Shown here: one piece after another, positions 1 to 8,494 of the stretch
Numbering within the stretch: position 1 is the first letter of the stretch
Layout of the letters: the number at the start of each line of letters is the position of its first letter
Source of the DNA: Bacillota bacterium
GTDB taxonomy: Bacteria > Bacillota > Ch66 > Ch109
Direction of reading: 5' to 3'
DNA length: 64,000 nucleotides
NCBI GenBank assembly: GCA_013178275.1
Contig: JABLWZ010000012.1
Coordinates: 62,001-126,000, forward strand
Notes under the pieces: generated by a model
Seen by the model: the letters and a program-made list of their open reading frames with translations, nothing else
Told to the model about the DNA's origin: nothing
Database searches by the model: none
Program-made: the position numbers and the translations under genes

Positions 1-378
1 GACCGAGGCCTTTAAGCAGCTGGCCAGGTAGTGCGCCGATCCTGACATGGAGTGGCGGAGTATCACCGTGTCCACCCCCATCACCTCGATGGTCTGGGCG
101 GTGTCGCGGAAGCTCTCTCCCTTCTGCACGCTGCTGGTGGCTACCGCCAGACTCATGGTGTCGGCCCCCATGTACTTGGCCGCCAGCTCAAAAGAAGAGC
201 GGGTTCGGGTGCTGGCCTCGTAAAACATGGTCGCCACCACCTTCCCCCGCAGGGTCGGCACCTTTTTAATCTCCCGTTTCAGGATCTCTTTCATGGGAAC
301 CGCGGTGTCAAGGATCAGGTTGATCTCTTCCGCGCTGACGTCCTGCAGTCCCAGCATGTCTTTACGCTGAAGGCCCAT
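1..378 (-). CDS. pyrB: aspartate carbamoyltransferase catalytic subunit, N-terminal part (3' truncated by window edge)
   Basis: This is the first 126 codons of aspartate carbamoyltransferase, which joins carbamoyl phosphate and aspartate in the first committed step of UMP synthesis in the cytoplasm. The minus-strand frame is open from the ATG at 378 to the window edge. It contains [20 protein letters not shown], the family's carbamoyl-phosphate-binding STRTR signature, and later the SSVQKGES loop and a [11 protein letters not shown] segment. An AGGAAGG Shine-Dalgarno sits 6 bases before the start. It lies 55 bases behind pyrR on the same strand, so both should be read from the attenuated pyr promoter near 1134-1163. 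The rest of the gene is outside the window. Confidence 0.93.
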   Translation of the reverse strand, partial: MGLQRKDMLGLQDVSAEEINLILDTAVPMKEILKREIKKVPTLRGKVVATMFYEASTRTRSSFELAAKYMGADTMSLAVATSSVQKGESFRDTAQTIEVMGVDTVILRHSMSGSAHYLASCLKASV

Positions 379-433
379 AAACTACCTTCCTTTCTGCGTT
401 TTATAAATGTAAACCAGCAAGGGTTTTATAAAA

Positions 434-1003
<570 letters not shown>

Positions 1004-1020
1004 TTAGAACTACCGCTCAT

Positions 1021-1058
1021 CAAAAAGCAACGCCTGCTTCCATCAAGGACAGCAGGCG
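1021..1058 (-). terminator. intrinsic terminator in the pyr leader (attenuator)
   Basis: On the minus strand an 8-bp stem, CGCCTGCT/AGCAGGCG, with a 12-base loop is followed within a few bases by TTTTT. It lies between the pyr promoter and the pyrR start, as expected for the terminator that PyrR switches on. Confidence 0.85.
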
Positions 1059-1085
1059 ATAACGTTTAAGGGTGAACCAAACCAA

Positions 1086-1123
1086 CGTGCCTTGCCGCCT
1101 CTCTGGACCGCTTAAAGGTCACT
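1086..1123 (-). promoter_or_regulatory. PyrR-binding RNA hairpin (anti-antiterminator) in the pyr leader
   Basis: The leader RNA contains GGTCCAGAGAGGC, which matches the remembered PyrR recognition core (TCCAGAGAGGCT-like), closed by a GUG-CCUU/AAGG-CAC stem. It is placed just upstream of the leader terminator, as in Bacillus pyr leaders. UMP-loaded PyrR binding here would prevent antiterminator formation and shut off pyrR-pyrB. Confidence 0.8.
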
Positions 1124-1133
1124 CGTTATTGTG

Positions 1134-1163
1134 ATTATAGGTTTAATTGAGTGCGTTTGTCAA
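1134..1163 (-). promoter_or_regulatory. sigma-A promoter for pyrR-pyrB
   Basis: A minus-strand TTGACA (1158-1163) and TATAAT (1134-1139) are separated by 18 bases, both hexamers being exact consensus. Transcription would start near 1127, just ahead of the PyrR-binding hairpin. Confidence 0.88.
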
Positions 1164-1171
1164 TATAGAAT

Positions 1172-1291
1172 AACTTGACTGTCGCCAAGTTTTAACGAAG
1201 GCGAGAGCCTAGTTGCGAAGAAAGCTTGGCTACCGCCAAGTGCGGGAGCCATAGCTGCACTTGCTTCGAAGTGCACTTACTTCGCAGTGTA
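1172..1291. repeat. REP-like palindromic repeat cluster, site A
   Basis: Two tandem imperfect hairpins of the form AACTxGxCTxTCGCC - loop - GGCGAGAGCCxAGTT are joined by GCGAAGAA and followed by GCACTTGCTTCGAAGTGCACTT. The same arrangement (two hairpins, the linker, then the CACTTGCTTCGAAGTGCACTT tail) recurs at 47530-47650, and a single copy lies at 47119-47162. It fills the gap between the pyr promoter and the end of rluD and codes for nothing I can see. Confidence 0.75.
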
Positions 1292-1306
1292 CGGAAAAAC
1301 CGGCCT

Positions 1307-2278
1307 TCACCGGCTCGGCGGGGGAATCTCGACGCCCTTCCTGAGCTTGTCCAGCAGGTCCGAGAACCTCTCCGGCAGGGGAGCCTCGAACCTTAAACGC
1401 TCCCCGCTGCGTGGGTGGTCGAACTCCAGCCGGTAGGCGTGCAGCGCCTGTCCCGGCATCCCCCGGTCGGGCTTTTTCTGCCCGTAGGTAGGGTCCCCCA
1501 CCACCGGGTGGCCGAGGTACGCCAGGTGCACCCGTATCTGGTGGGTGCGGCCGGTGTCAAGCACCGCCTCGATCAGGGAGCAGCCGGGCAGCCGCTCCAG
1601 GACCCGGTAATGGGTTATGGCCATCTTGCCGCCCTTCTTCACCACCGCCATCCGCTTGCGGTCGGTCGCGTGGCGCCCGATCGCGGCCTCCACCCGTCCC
1701 TCGTTTTCCCTGATGGTGCCGTGCACCAGCGCCAGGTAGCGCCGGCTCATCCTTCTCTCCTTGATCTGCTGGGCCAGGGACTGGTGGGCGAGGTCGTTTT
1801 TGGCCGCTACCAGGAGTCCCGAGGTGTCCTTGTCGAGCCGGTGAACGATCCCCGGGCGGGCCACCCCGCCGATGCTGGAAAGGTCATCGCAGTGGGCCAG
1901 CAGGGCGTTGACCAGGGTCCCCTGGTAGTTCCCGGCTGCCGGGTGGACCACCAGGCCGGGCGGTTTATCGATAACCACGATGTCCTGGTCCTCGTAGACC
2001 ACCGACAGGGGTATCTCCTGGGCGACCACCTCCAGGGTCGTCGGGGGCGGGATGAACACCTCCACCCGGTCTCCCGGCTGGATGCGGTAGCTGGCCTTGA
2101 CCGGCTTCTGGTTCACCATCACCCGGCCCTCCTCCAGCAGCTTTCGAAGGTAGGATCGGGTCATCTCCGGCAGCTTCGCCGCGGTCCAGGCGTCGATCCT
2201 CTGTCCCGCGTCTTCCCTCCCGGTTTCCAGCACCTTCACTTCAAGATTTTCCATCGGCTTTTCTGTCACACCGTTCAC
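1307..2278 (-). CDS. rluD: ribosomal large-subunit pseudouridine synthase, RluD/RluA family
   Basis: It converts uridines of 23S rRNA to pseudouridine. An N-terminal S4 RNA-binding domain (YLRKLLEEGRVMVNQ) precedes the RluA-type catalytic domain with the active-site motif GIVHRLDKDTSGLLVAAK, whose Asp is the catalytic residue; GRTHQIRVHLAYLGHPVVGD follows. The open frame reaches back to 2317, inside lspA, but a GTG at 2278 has AAGGA 7 bases upstream and just follows the lspA stop, so I prefer it; an ATG at 2254 is another option. Translation is probably coupled to lspA. Which uridines are modified cannot be read from the sequence. Confidence 0.93.
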   Translation of the reverse strand: MNGVTEKPMENLEVKVLETGREDAGQRIDAWTAAKLPEMTRSYLRKLLEEGRVMVNQKPVKASYRIQPGDRVEVFIPPPTTLEVVAQEIPLSVVYEDQDIVVIDKPPGLVVHPAAGNYQGTLVNALLAHCDDLSSIGGVARPGIVHRLDKDTSGLLVAAKNDLAHQSLAQQIKERRMSRRYLALVHGTIRENEGRVEAAIGRHATDRKRMAVVKKGGKMAITHYRVLERLPGCSLIEAVLDTGRTHQIRVHLAYLGHPVVGDPTYGQKKPDRGMPGQALHAYRLEFDHPRSGERLRFEAPLPERFSDLLDKLRKGVEIPPPSR

Positions 2279-2288
2279 CACTGAATCC

Positions 2289-2789
2289 TTATTCACCGCT
2301 GCCCATCCCCTGGTCATCAGGGGATTCTCCCCGGTCCAGGAACAGCCCCAGCGCCAGCAGGCAGGCCCCTACAACGATGGCGGAGTCGGCCAGGTTGAAG
2401 ACCGGCCAGTAGCGGAGGTCGATAAAATCCACCACGTACCGGTAGTATGCCCGATCGATCAGGTTGCCCGCCGCTCCCCCTATCTCCATGGCCAGCGCCA
2501 GCCTGAACAGCCGGTCCAGGCCCGCTATGCGGCGGGAGAAGACCACCGCCAGTACGATGATAATCAGGCTGAAGACGATCGGCAGCCAGGTGAACCGCGA
2601 TAAGAGTCCGAACGCGACGCCGGTGTTGGTCACCCGGGTAAAATAGACGACCGGGGGCAGCACCTCCACGGTGCTGCCGGGTACGAGCGCCAGCTTGACC
2701 CAGTACTTGCTCGCCTGGTCGATCAGGACCAGCAGGAAGGCCAGCAGCCAGAACCAGATTATCCTTTTCCTGGTCTCATTCATTTCCAT
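2289..2789 (-). CDS. lspA: lipoprotein signal peptidase (signal peptidase II)
   Basis: This membrane aspartic protease removes the signal peptide from prolipoproteins after lipidation. The 166-residue product has four hydrophobic segments (about residues 10-27, 66-85, 95-112, 134-152). It has the family blocks NTGVAFG (about 55-61), GGAAGNLIDR (about 104-113), VVDFIDLRYWPVFNLADSAI (about 119-138) with the conserved aspartates. It stands directly upstream of rluD on the same strand. In many related Clostridia lspA follows ileS; here about 16 kb of accessory genes lie between them. Confidence 0.96.
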   Translation of the reverse strand: MEMNETRKRIIWFWLLAFLLVLIDQASKYWVKLALVPGSTVEVLPPVVYFTRVTNTGVAFGLLSRFTWLPIVFSLIIIVLAVVFSRRIAGLDRLFRLALAMEIGGAAGNLIDRAYYRYVVDFIDLRYWPVFNLADSAIVVGACLLALGLFLDRGESPDDQGMGSGE

Positions 2790-2839
2790 ATCAACCCTTA
2801 CTATAGCATAAACCGCTGCCCGATTGCCAAACCCGGCGC

Positions 2840-2900
2840 GAAAAAGAAAAACTTGGCCGCCGCCCAGCCTCGACAGAAAACTTGATCGGTAAATCAGGCG
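2840..2900. repeat. degenerate REP-like repeat, site B
   Basis: GAAAAACTTGGCCGCCGCC, then AACTTGATCGGTAAATCAGG, resemble the left arm and flank of the palindromic repeats at 47580 and 48610 but have no intact right arm. It is between the divergent lspA and universal stress protein genes. Confidence 0.4.
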
Positions 2901-2919
2901 AACCGCAGTATGAATTTAA

Positions 2920-2948
2920 TTACCTATTCTTATATAATTGTGTATAAT
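2920..2948 (+). promoter_or_regulatory. probable promoter of the universal stress protein gene
   Basis: A TATAAT at 2943-2948 stands 34 bases ahead of the GTG start. TTACCT at 2920-2925 with a 17-base spacer is a weak -35. A second TATAAT overlaps upstream at 2933-2938. Confidence 0.5.
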
Positions 2949-2981
2949 AACCCTAATCACAGAAATGGAGGAGGTGGCAGA

Positions 2982-3404
2982 GTGTTTAAAAAGATCCTGG
3001 CCCCCACCGATGGATCCGAGAACGCCCATAAGGCGCTTTCCTACGCCCGCGGCATGCTGGAAAAAGGGAATTCCCAGAAGCTGGTCGTGGTCCATGTGAT
3101 TCCCAAACTGACCGATGACGAGGGCCGCGGCTCGGAACTGCAGCAGCGCGCCCAGAAGCTGGCGAGCCTGGAAGGTGAGGATCTCGTAGTAAAAGAGAAG
3201 GCCCGGTTCAAAGACCTTCCCCAGGTTGAATTCGTTACCCTGCGGGGGATTCCCCACGAGGAAATCGTCAGGTACGCGAAGGACAATAAGTTCGATCTCA
3301 TCGTGATAGGCCGCCAGGGGGTATCCAAGGTGGTGGAGTTCTTCATCGGCAGCACCACCAACGAGGTGATCCGCAACTCCACGGTGCCGGTACTTACGGT
3401 ATAA
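2982..3404 (+). CDS. universal stress protein (UspA family)
   Basis: A 140-residue single Usp domain, a nucleotide-binding alpha/beta protein of the cytoplasm. It begins FKKILAPTDGSENAHKAL (beta-1 and the typical Asp) and ends with the ATP-binding signature GRQGVSKVVEFFIGSTTNEVIR plus STVPVLTV, matching the G-x2-G-x9-G-S/T pattern, so it is probably the ATP-binding type. The frame is open from 2910, but the GTG at 2982 is preceded by GGAGGAGG with good spacing and matches the usual family start. It is one of few plus-strand genes. Its physiological role is unknown. Confidence 0.93.
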   Translation: MFKKILAPTDGSENAHKALSYARGMLEKGNSQKLVVVHVIPKLTDDEGRGSELQQRAQKLASLEGEDLVVKEKARFKDLPQVEFVTLRGIPHEEIVRYAKDNKFDLIVIGRQGVSKVVEFFIGSTTNEVIRNSTVPVLTV

Positions 3405-3598
3405 AGGACTTATATAGGGTATAGAAAAAGGGCGTGTCGCAAAACGATTATTTAAAAACGTTGGGCGGCACGCTCTTTTCTGTCGGGAAGAGGCAAAAAC
3501 CAACTCAAACATAGGTATCTATTACCCTTCACGCACTGTTTTGGGCACACTAAACCAAGGGAAGGCATCTTCCCAGTGAATAACTTTTCAGTTTTTAA

Positions 3599-5137
3599 TC
3601 AGGCTGCTTTGGGAATGTGTAAATATGTTCCACAACGTTTAGATTGGATCTTGTTGTGGAGTTTATTTATGTTAAAGGCTGTAGCCAAGAGCAGGAGTTC
3701 TGTCCGCACTTTTATCCCACCCCTCAGGAGAAAACGCCGGAACCCCAGGTCTTGTTTGAGTACACCGAATGCTCCTTCAATCTGAATGGAGCGGTTTACG
3801 CGTAATAGAATGCCTTCGTCAGTATTGATGCGGGCCTCCATTTCCATCCGTTGTCTCTGAAACTTTTTGGAGACTTGGAGGTTCTTGTTTCGCTCCTCCA
3901 GCGGTTTCTTGCTTGAGCCTTTGATGCATTTGGCTTTGTGTGGGCAGCCGTCGCAATGCGCACAGGAATATACGGTGGTTACGATGGGATAACCGGTATG
4001 TGACTTGATACTTTTATCATATGCAGCTTGGATTTTATGGCCAGCGTGGCAGATGTAGGCGTCGTTTTCTGCATCATAGGGCATGTTCTCCCGCTTGCCG
4101 ATGTCGCTTTGGTACTTTTTGGTCTTGGACTGGTCGTGATTAGCGGGCTTGATGAAGGCTAGCAGATTATTCTCCTCACACCAGGTATAGTTCTCTTCGC
4201 TCTCAAAGCCAGCATCCGCCACTGGCTTGGTGTAACCGAGAGATTGAAGCTTTTGCATCATGGGGATAAAGGTCCCGACATCGCTGCGCTCCTGCGAGAT
4301 CATCGCGCCCACGATATACTCTGCATCCACTGCCAGGGTGACGTTATAGGCGGGCTTCAACTGGCCGTTTTTCATGTGGTCTTCTTTCATCCGCATGAAG
4401 GTTGCATCTCGATCGGTCTTGGAAAAACTGTTCCTTTCACCGAAGCTGTGGTTGTAGTCATCGAATTTTTTCTGGCGGGCAAGATAACCCTCCACGGTTT
4501 CAATAGCCTTCTGTAAAGGGGACTTTCGCTTGCCCTTGCCCGAGACGAATTCCAGGTCTTTTTTGAGACCATACAGTCTTTTTCTTAGTTTTTTCAGGTC
4601 TTTGGCTCGGACTTTTTCTCCCCCATAGAAGCGCAGGTTAAATTCAGCCGCTAGCTTCGGCAGCTCTTGCTTCATCTTTTCCTGCATTTTAGCTTCATTC
4701 TTCTGAGTGGATTTCTTCCATACAAAGCTGTACCGGTTCGCGTTGGCCTCTAATTTCGTACCATCAAGGAACACGCTGCCAAGCGACAGTTCTCCCATCT
4801 CTGCCAGGGTATGTACCAACTGTAAAAACAAATCTTCTGCTGCCTCAGTCAGGCGTTCGCTCCGAAAGCGAGCTATGGTGGCGTGATCGGGAGCCTTAGC
4901 GCGGCCCAGCAGGTACATAAAGTTTATGTCTCGTCGGCAGGCCTGCTCCAATTTCCGGCTGGAATAGATGCCGTTCATGTATCCGTAGACCAGTATTCTG
5001 AATAGACTTTCCGGTGGTGTCTCGATTCTCCCCAACCGGGAGTACGCTGCGTGTAATTTGCTGTAATCCATCCTTTCCAGCGCAGAGTTGAGCAGTCTCA
5101 CCGAATCGTCCGCCGGGATCAGTTCGCTAATATCCAT
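3599..5137 (-). CDS. IS1182-family transposase (DDE type)
   Basis: A 512-residue transposase. The N-terminal part (DYSKLHAAYSRLGRIETPPE, then RILVYGYMNGIYSSRKLEQA) is the DUF772-like domain of this family. The catalytic region has the DDE blocks: first Asp in SVFLDGTKLEANANRYSFVW, second in PVADAGFESEENY, and Glu in IQIEGAFGVLKQDLGFRRFLL. A Cys cluster, CAHCDGCPHKAKC, lies between the second Asp and the Glu. The gene is full length without frameshift, so the element may be active. Its lower GC than the neighbours fits acquisition from outside. Confidence 0.93.
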   Translation of the reverse strand: MDISELIPADDSVRLLNSALERMDYSKLHAAYSRLGRIETPPESLFRILVYGYMNGIYSSRKLEQACRRDINFMYLLGRAKAPDHATIARFRSERLTEAAEDLFLQLVHTLAEMGELSLGSVFLDGTKLEANANRYSFVWKKSTQKNEAKMQEKMKQELPKLAAEFNLRFYGGEKVRAKDLKKLRKRLYGLKKDLEFVSGKGKRKSPLQKAIETVEGYLARQKKFDDYNHSFGERNSFSKTDRDATFMRMKEDHMKNGQLKPAYNVTLAVDAEYIVGAMISQERSDVGTFIPMMQKLQSLGYTKPVADAGFESEENYTWCEENNLLAFIKPANHDQSKTKKYQSDIGKRENMPYDAENDAYICHAGHKIQAAYDKSIKSHTGYPIVTTVYSCAHCDGCPHKAKCIKGSSKKPLEERNKNLQVSKKFQRQRMEMEARINTDEGILLRVNRSIQIEGAFGVLKQDLGFRRFLLRGGIKVRTELLLLATAFNINKLHNKIQSKRCGTYLHIPKAA

Positions 5138-5180
5138 GGGGATTACCAGTTGATATACATTCCCGTTGATGTATAATCTG

Positions 5181-5256
5181 GCCGTAAAATGTTTGTTTTC
5201 ATCGACTATATTTTACGGCAAAAGACGGCTTCTGGCACTGCCAGTCACCGTCTTTT
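5181..5256 (-). other. two hairpins in the IS leader ahead of the transposase
   Basis: GCCGTAAAAT/ATTTTACGGC (5181-5219) and AAAAGACGG/CCGTCTTTT (5220-5256) form strong stem-loops between the terminal repeat and the transposase start. They may block read-in transcription or translation; that role is inferred only from position. Confidence 0.55.
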
Positions 5257-5301
5257 GTTCTTTTCTTATGGCTGTTAGTGCGACAGCCCCTTTTATCGTT
5301 C

Positions 5302-5342
5302 AGCGCTATCGGAAAGTATATTCCTGGGACTTTCCGATGCTA
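5302..5342 (-). terminator. terminator-like hairpin after the surface-protein operon
   Basis: A long stem, ATCGGAAAGT/ACTTTCCGAT extended by AGC/GCT, lies about 40 bases after the stop of the rhodanese-like gene. No T-run follows it on the minus strand; the IS end begins 8 bases further, so the insertion may have separated it from its original tail. Confidence 0.45.
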
Positions 5343-5383
5343 GCAGGTGCAGCTTTGCCGTCACGCGGCTATTTCTTTGACGA

Positions 5384-6133
5384 TCACCCTCCGCAAGCTT
5401 TTCCGCCGAGATCCTCCGCCGGTCCATTGATCGGAGAATCGGCCGCCCGGGACCCGTCCCAGCTTATGCTGTAGCCGAACCTCAGGTTCCTGGCGTCGTA
5501 GCCGTAGGTGCCCATCACCCCGCAGAGCAGCCCCGAGGTGTTGCCGGTATAGCAGACCACCACCACCTGGTTTTTGCCGCCCTGGTTCACATGTCCCCGC
5601 AGGGCCTCATCGAGCGCCCGTAAGTTATCCGACTGGGCCATGTTCTGCGCCGGGCCTATCCAGACCGCGCCCGGGATGTGCGCGGCGTCATAGTCCTGCT
5701 TCTCCCTGACGTCCAGCACCAGCGGGTCGTTCGCTATGCTGTCTCCCCCGCCGCGTCCCTCCCGGTAGTCGCACAGGTCCCGGTCCTTGTCGTCGTCCAG
5801 CAGGTCGGAAAGCTCCTCCGCGGATATCATGTTCCGTTCGATCCCGGTCCCGGAGTCGGTCTGGTTGTTCAACCCCTTCAGATACCGGTCGCCGCTGGTG
5901 GACTGGATCACCACCTGGGTCGATCCATCGATCCAGGTCACTTCCGCGCCGAGCGACTCCGCCACCGCCCGGATGGGCACCAGGACCCTCCCGTTCATGC
6001 TTATGGGCGGCTGGTCGAATGATATCTCGCTTCCATTGACCAGCACCTTGATGTTTTGGGCGGCGAACACCCCCGCGGAAAACCCCAGGATCAGCACCAA
6101 GCCCAGGACGGCGGCCATAAATCTCTTCAGCAT
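5384..6133 (-). CDS. secreted protein: copper-amine-oxidase-N-like domain plus rhodanese-like domain
   Basis: About 249 residues. An N-terminal signal peptide (LKRFMAAVLGLVLILGFSAGVFA) is followed by a short domain, IKVLVNGSEISFDQPPISMN then GRVLVPIRAVAESLGAEVTW, typical of the copper amine oxidase N-like (stalk) domain of Firmicute surface proteins. After an Asp-rich linker comes a rhodanese-like domain: PLVLDVREKQDYDAAHIPGA and the Cys loop VVCYTGNTSG, so the catalytic Cys position is occupied. The protein should act outside the membrane; its substrate is unknown. The frame is open to 6187, but the ATG at 6133 has AAGGTGA before it and starts the signal peptide. It is the last gene of the surface-protein run. 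Confidence 0.8.
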   Translation of the reverse strand: MLKRFMAAVLGLVLILGFSAGVFAAQNIKVLVNGSEISFDQPPISMNGRVLVPIRAVAESLGAEVTWIDGSTQVVIQSTSGDRYLKGLNNQTDSGTGIERNMISAEELSDLLDDDKDRDLCDYREGRGGGDSIANDPLVLDVREKQDYDAAHIPGAVWIGPAQNMAQSDNLRALDEALRGHVNQGGKNQVVVVCYTGNTSGLLCGVMGTYGYDARNLRFGYSISWDGSRAADSPINGPAEDLGGKACGG

Positions 6134-6167
6134 CTCATCACCTTGGCTTTCATTGCGTCGGTACGCT

Positions 6168-8480
6168 TTACTTAACCGTGATGACATCCAGCAGCTTGGC
6201 TATCGCGCTGGCGGTTTCGGCCCTGCTCACCAGCTTCCCGCCCTGGAAGGTGTTGTCGGGGTAACCGCTGATGACCCCCTTGGCTACGGCCTTCGCGATG
6301 TCTTCTTTCGCCCAGGCGGGGATCTCGTCGGCATCGGAGAAGGTCAGTTCCGCCGCGGTCACCGGACCTACCTTCTTATCCAGAACCCGGCCCATGATCG
6401 AGGCTATCTCAACCCGGCTGACTGATTTCTGCGGGTCGAAGACGACCGTACCGTCATCCCCCGGGTATCCCTTGAGGATCCCCTCCCTGACCACCGCGGC
6501 CACCGAGCCTTTGGCCCAGGAAGGTATGTCGGCGCTGTCGGCAAAGTCGAGGTCCTCTTCAGCACCGGAAGCGAGCTTCAGTGCCCGGGCCAGGACGACC
6601 GCCAGTTCCGCGCGGTTTATCTTGTTCTCTGGTTTGAAGGTGCCGTCGGGGTATCCGCTGATGATCCCCAGGTCGGCGAGCCTGGTCACGCTCGCGAGCG
6701 CCCAGTGGCCTTCCATGTCGGTAAACTTGGTAGAGGCAGTCTGGACCGTGCTATCCGCCGCAGTGGTGAAGCTCATGCTGTACGTTTCTTTCTGCGCTAC
6801 CAGGTATAGGCACTGGATCGCAGTCGCCGGCACGACCACTGTGTACTTGGTCAGGTACCCTAGCTTACTCTTGGGGGTTATGGCCAGCACCTTTTTATCC
6901 GTGGCCAATATTTCGACCGTCGCTTCAACGGTCTTGCCGTTATTGTCCTTCAGGGTTATCTCGCTGAACTTGGCGTCCTTCTGCACCGTCTCGTTGTAGG
7001 TCAGCTTGATCACCTTGTCGACCGGCACGTTGATGGCGTCCCTGGCGGGGTCCGAACTGGCCACGAACGGCGCCTGGGTATGGCTGACGCTGCCACCGCC
7101 ACCGCCACCGCCGCCACCACCGCCGCCGGGGGAAACGGTGGTGAAGTGCCATTCGGTCAATTCATTTAACAGTCCGTTTTCCCCTACCCCTTTGACGCTT
7201 CCGACCGGTATGGTCACGAAGTATTTCGTGCTGTTGGAGAAGGTGGGGTGGCTGATGCTCAGTACCCGGCCGCTCAAGGTGGCGCTGGTCCCGCTGAGCT
7301 GGGTCGAACTGTCGCTGATTTTGACCCCGCTGAGATCCACCGGGGTGACATCCATGTCAAAGATAGCGCTTACCGTCGCGTTGACAGCGACACCGGTCAG
7401 CCCGTTGGCGGGATTGAAAGATATCACCGCCGGTTTGGGCGGGGGCGGCGCGGATACGTTGAATCCCAGGGTGTCGGTGCACAGGTTGGCGGTGGCTTTG
7501 AGTACGTGGGCCCCCGGCGCGTCGACCAGTTCCTCGGGGATGGTCCCGCTGATTGTCCCGCTGTTGTCGGTCACCCGCTGGTCGAAGTAAACTATTTCGC
7601 TCTCCGGGTCGAGCAGTAAGATGGCGATGTTGACGTCAGAGACCTCCCCGTCGCCGGTCAGGGTCACGGTGAAATCTACCGGTTCGTCTACCATGCAGCA
7701 GGCATCGCTGATTTTGATATCCAGTTGGTACACCGGGGAAGGTGGCGGATCAACTGGATCACCCTCCACATTGCCCATGCTCTCCTGAATGGCTTTAAAG
7801 ACTTCCTTCTCGGTCGGGGTCAGGGAATCAACCGTGGCCTGGAAGGTCTGCAGGCTAAAACCGCAGTCGATGAGATCCTGCTGGGTGATGTTGCTGTTGT
7901 TGGTTATGTAGGCGCAGATTTCAACCATACCCTGCGGGTCGATGACCAGGTCCTCGCTGTACTTGAGGTTGAACAGCATCAGCCATACATTGATCTGTTC
8001 GTTGGTATCCAGACCCCAGGTGTTTCCTATATCGTTGCGGAATCCCTCTGGAAAGGACAGGTAGGTTTGGCCGAACAGGTAATCAAGATTCAGCCCGCCG
8101 TCCGTCCAGTCCCGGGGGGACTGCTCGATAGCGTCGATAAACCCGTCGTAACCGCCGTAGATGTTAAAGACATACTGGTTAAAGACTGAGGGGAACTGCA
8201 TCCCCGACTGGTTGAGCCCGAACTTCGTTTGAAGATTCCCCTTCTCGCCCGGGGTCAATATACCAGTGAACAGTGAATCCATCATGCTGCCCGAGGCTGT
8301 TACCAGGAACTCCACTTCGCATGGTTCCAAATCCTGCATCTTGTCCAGCATCGGGTTGAGCGGCATCCACTCGGAATCCACCGCCTTACTGGAGGGCACC
8401 CCCACGAACATCCCGCCTAACAGCAGAGTGATGGTGAGGAGAACGGCCAGTGTGGTTTTAAATAGTCTTTTAATACGCAT
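6168..8480 (-). CDS. S-layer homology (SLH) surface protein with two Ig-like (Big_5-type) domains
   Basis: A 770-residue exported protein. Order: signal peptide (1-33); a helical region to about residue 245 that I do not recognise; an Ig-like region; a Big_5-like domain at about 350-450 (SFNPANGLTGVAVNATVSAIFDMD); a run of 12 glycines near 451; a second Big_5-like domain (about 468-580, SDPARDAINVPVDKVIKLTY); and three SLH repeats (about 585-770) with GYPDGTFKPENKINRAE, GYPGDDG..SRVE and GYPDNTFQGGKLVSRAE. SLH repeats normally bind pyruvylated cell-wall polysaccharide, so the protein is probably cell-surface anchored. GAGGGGTGAGAAG precedes the ATG. It is in a row of five same-strand secreted-protein genes. 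Confidence 0.85.
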   Translation of the reverse strand: MRIKRLFKTTLAVLLTITLLLGGMFVGVPSSKAVDSEWMPLNPMLDKMQDLEPCEVEFLVTASGSMMDSLFTGILTPGEKGNLQTKFGLNQSGMQFPSVFNQYVFNIYGGYDGFIDAIEQSPRDWTDGGLNLDYLFGQTYLSFPEGFRNDIGNTWGLDTNEQINVWLMLFNLKYSEDLVIDPQGMVEICAYITNNSNITQQDLIDCGFSLQTFQATVDSLTPTEKEVFKAIQESMGNVEGDPVDPPPSPVYQLDIKISDACCMVDEPVDFTVTLTGDGEVSDVNIAILLLDPESEIVYFDQRVTDNSGTISGTIPEELVDAPGAHVLKATANLCTDTLGFNVSAPPPPKPAVISFNPANGLTGVAVNATVSAIFDMDVTPVDLSGVKISDSSTQLSGTSATLSGRVLSISHPTFSNSTKYFVTIPVGSVKGVGENGLLNELTEWHFTTVSPGGGGGGGGGGGGSVSHTQAPFVASSDPARDAINVPVDKVIKLTYNETVQKDAKFSEITLKDNNGKTVEATVEILATDKKVLAITPKSKLGYLTKYTVVVPATAIQCLYLVAQKETYSMSFTTAADSTVQTASTKFTDMEGHWALASVTRLADLGIISGYPDGTFKPENKINRAELAVVLARALKLASGAEEDLDFADSADIPSWAKGSVAAVVREGILKGYPGDDGTVVFDPQKSVSRVEIASIMGRVLDKKVGPVTAAELTFSDADEIPAWAKEDIAKAVAKGVISGYPDNTFQGGKLVSRAETASAIAKLLDVITVK

Positions 8481-8494
8481 CTTCTCACCCCTCT

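Larger units (their letters stand above)
3425..5294. mobile_element. insertion sequence, IS1182 type, apparently complete
   Basis: The element of about 1870 bp is bounded by terminal inverted repeats: AAAAGGGCGTGTCGCA at the 3425 side and the complement of AAAAGGGGCTGTCGCA at the 5294 side (14 of 16 identical). It carries one transposase gene. I see no clear target-site duplication. It sits 20 bases after the stress-protein stop on one side and just past a terminator-like hairpin (5302-5342) on the other, so no gene is interrupted. The 3441-3598 part is non-coding IS sequence. Confidence 0.85.

Noticed and set aside
7085..7130. GCC/ACC-rich simple repeat as a regulatory element
   Set aside because: It encodes the glycine run of the SLH protein and stays in frame, so it is a protein hinge rather than a separate element.
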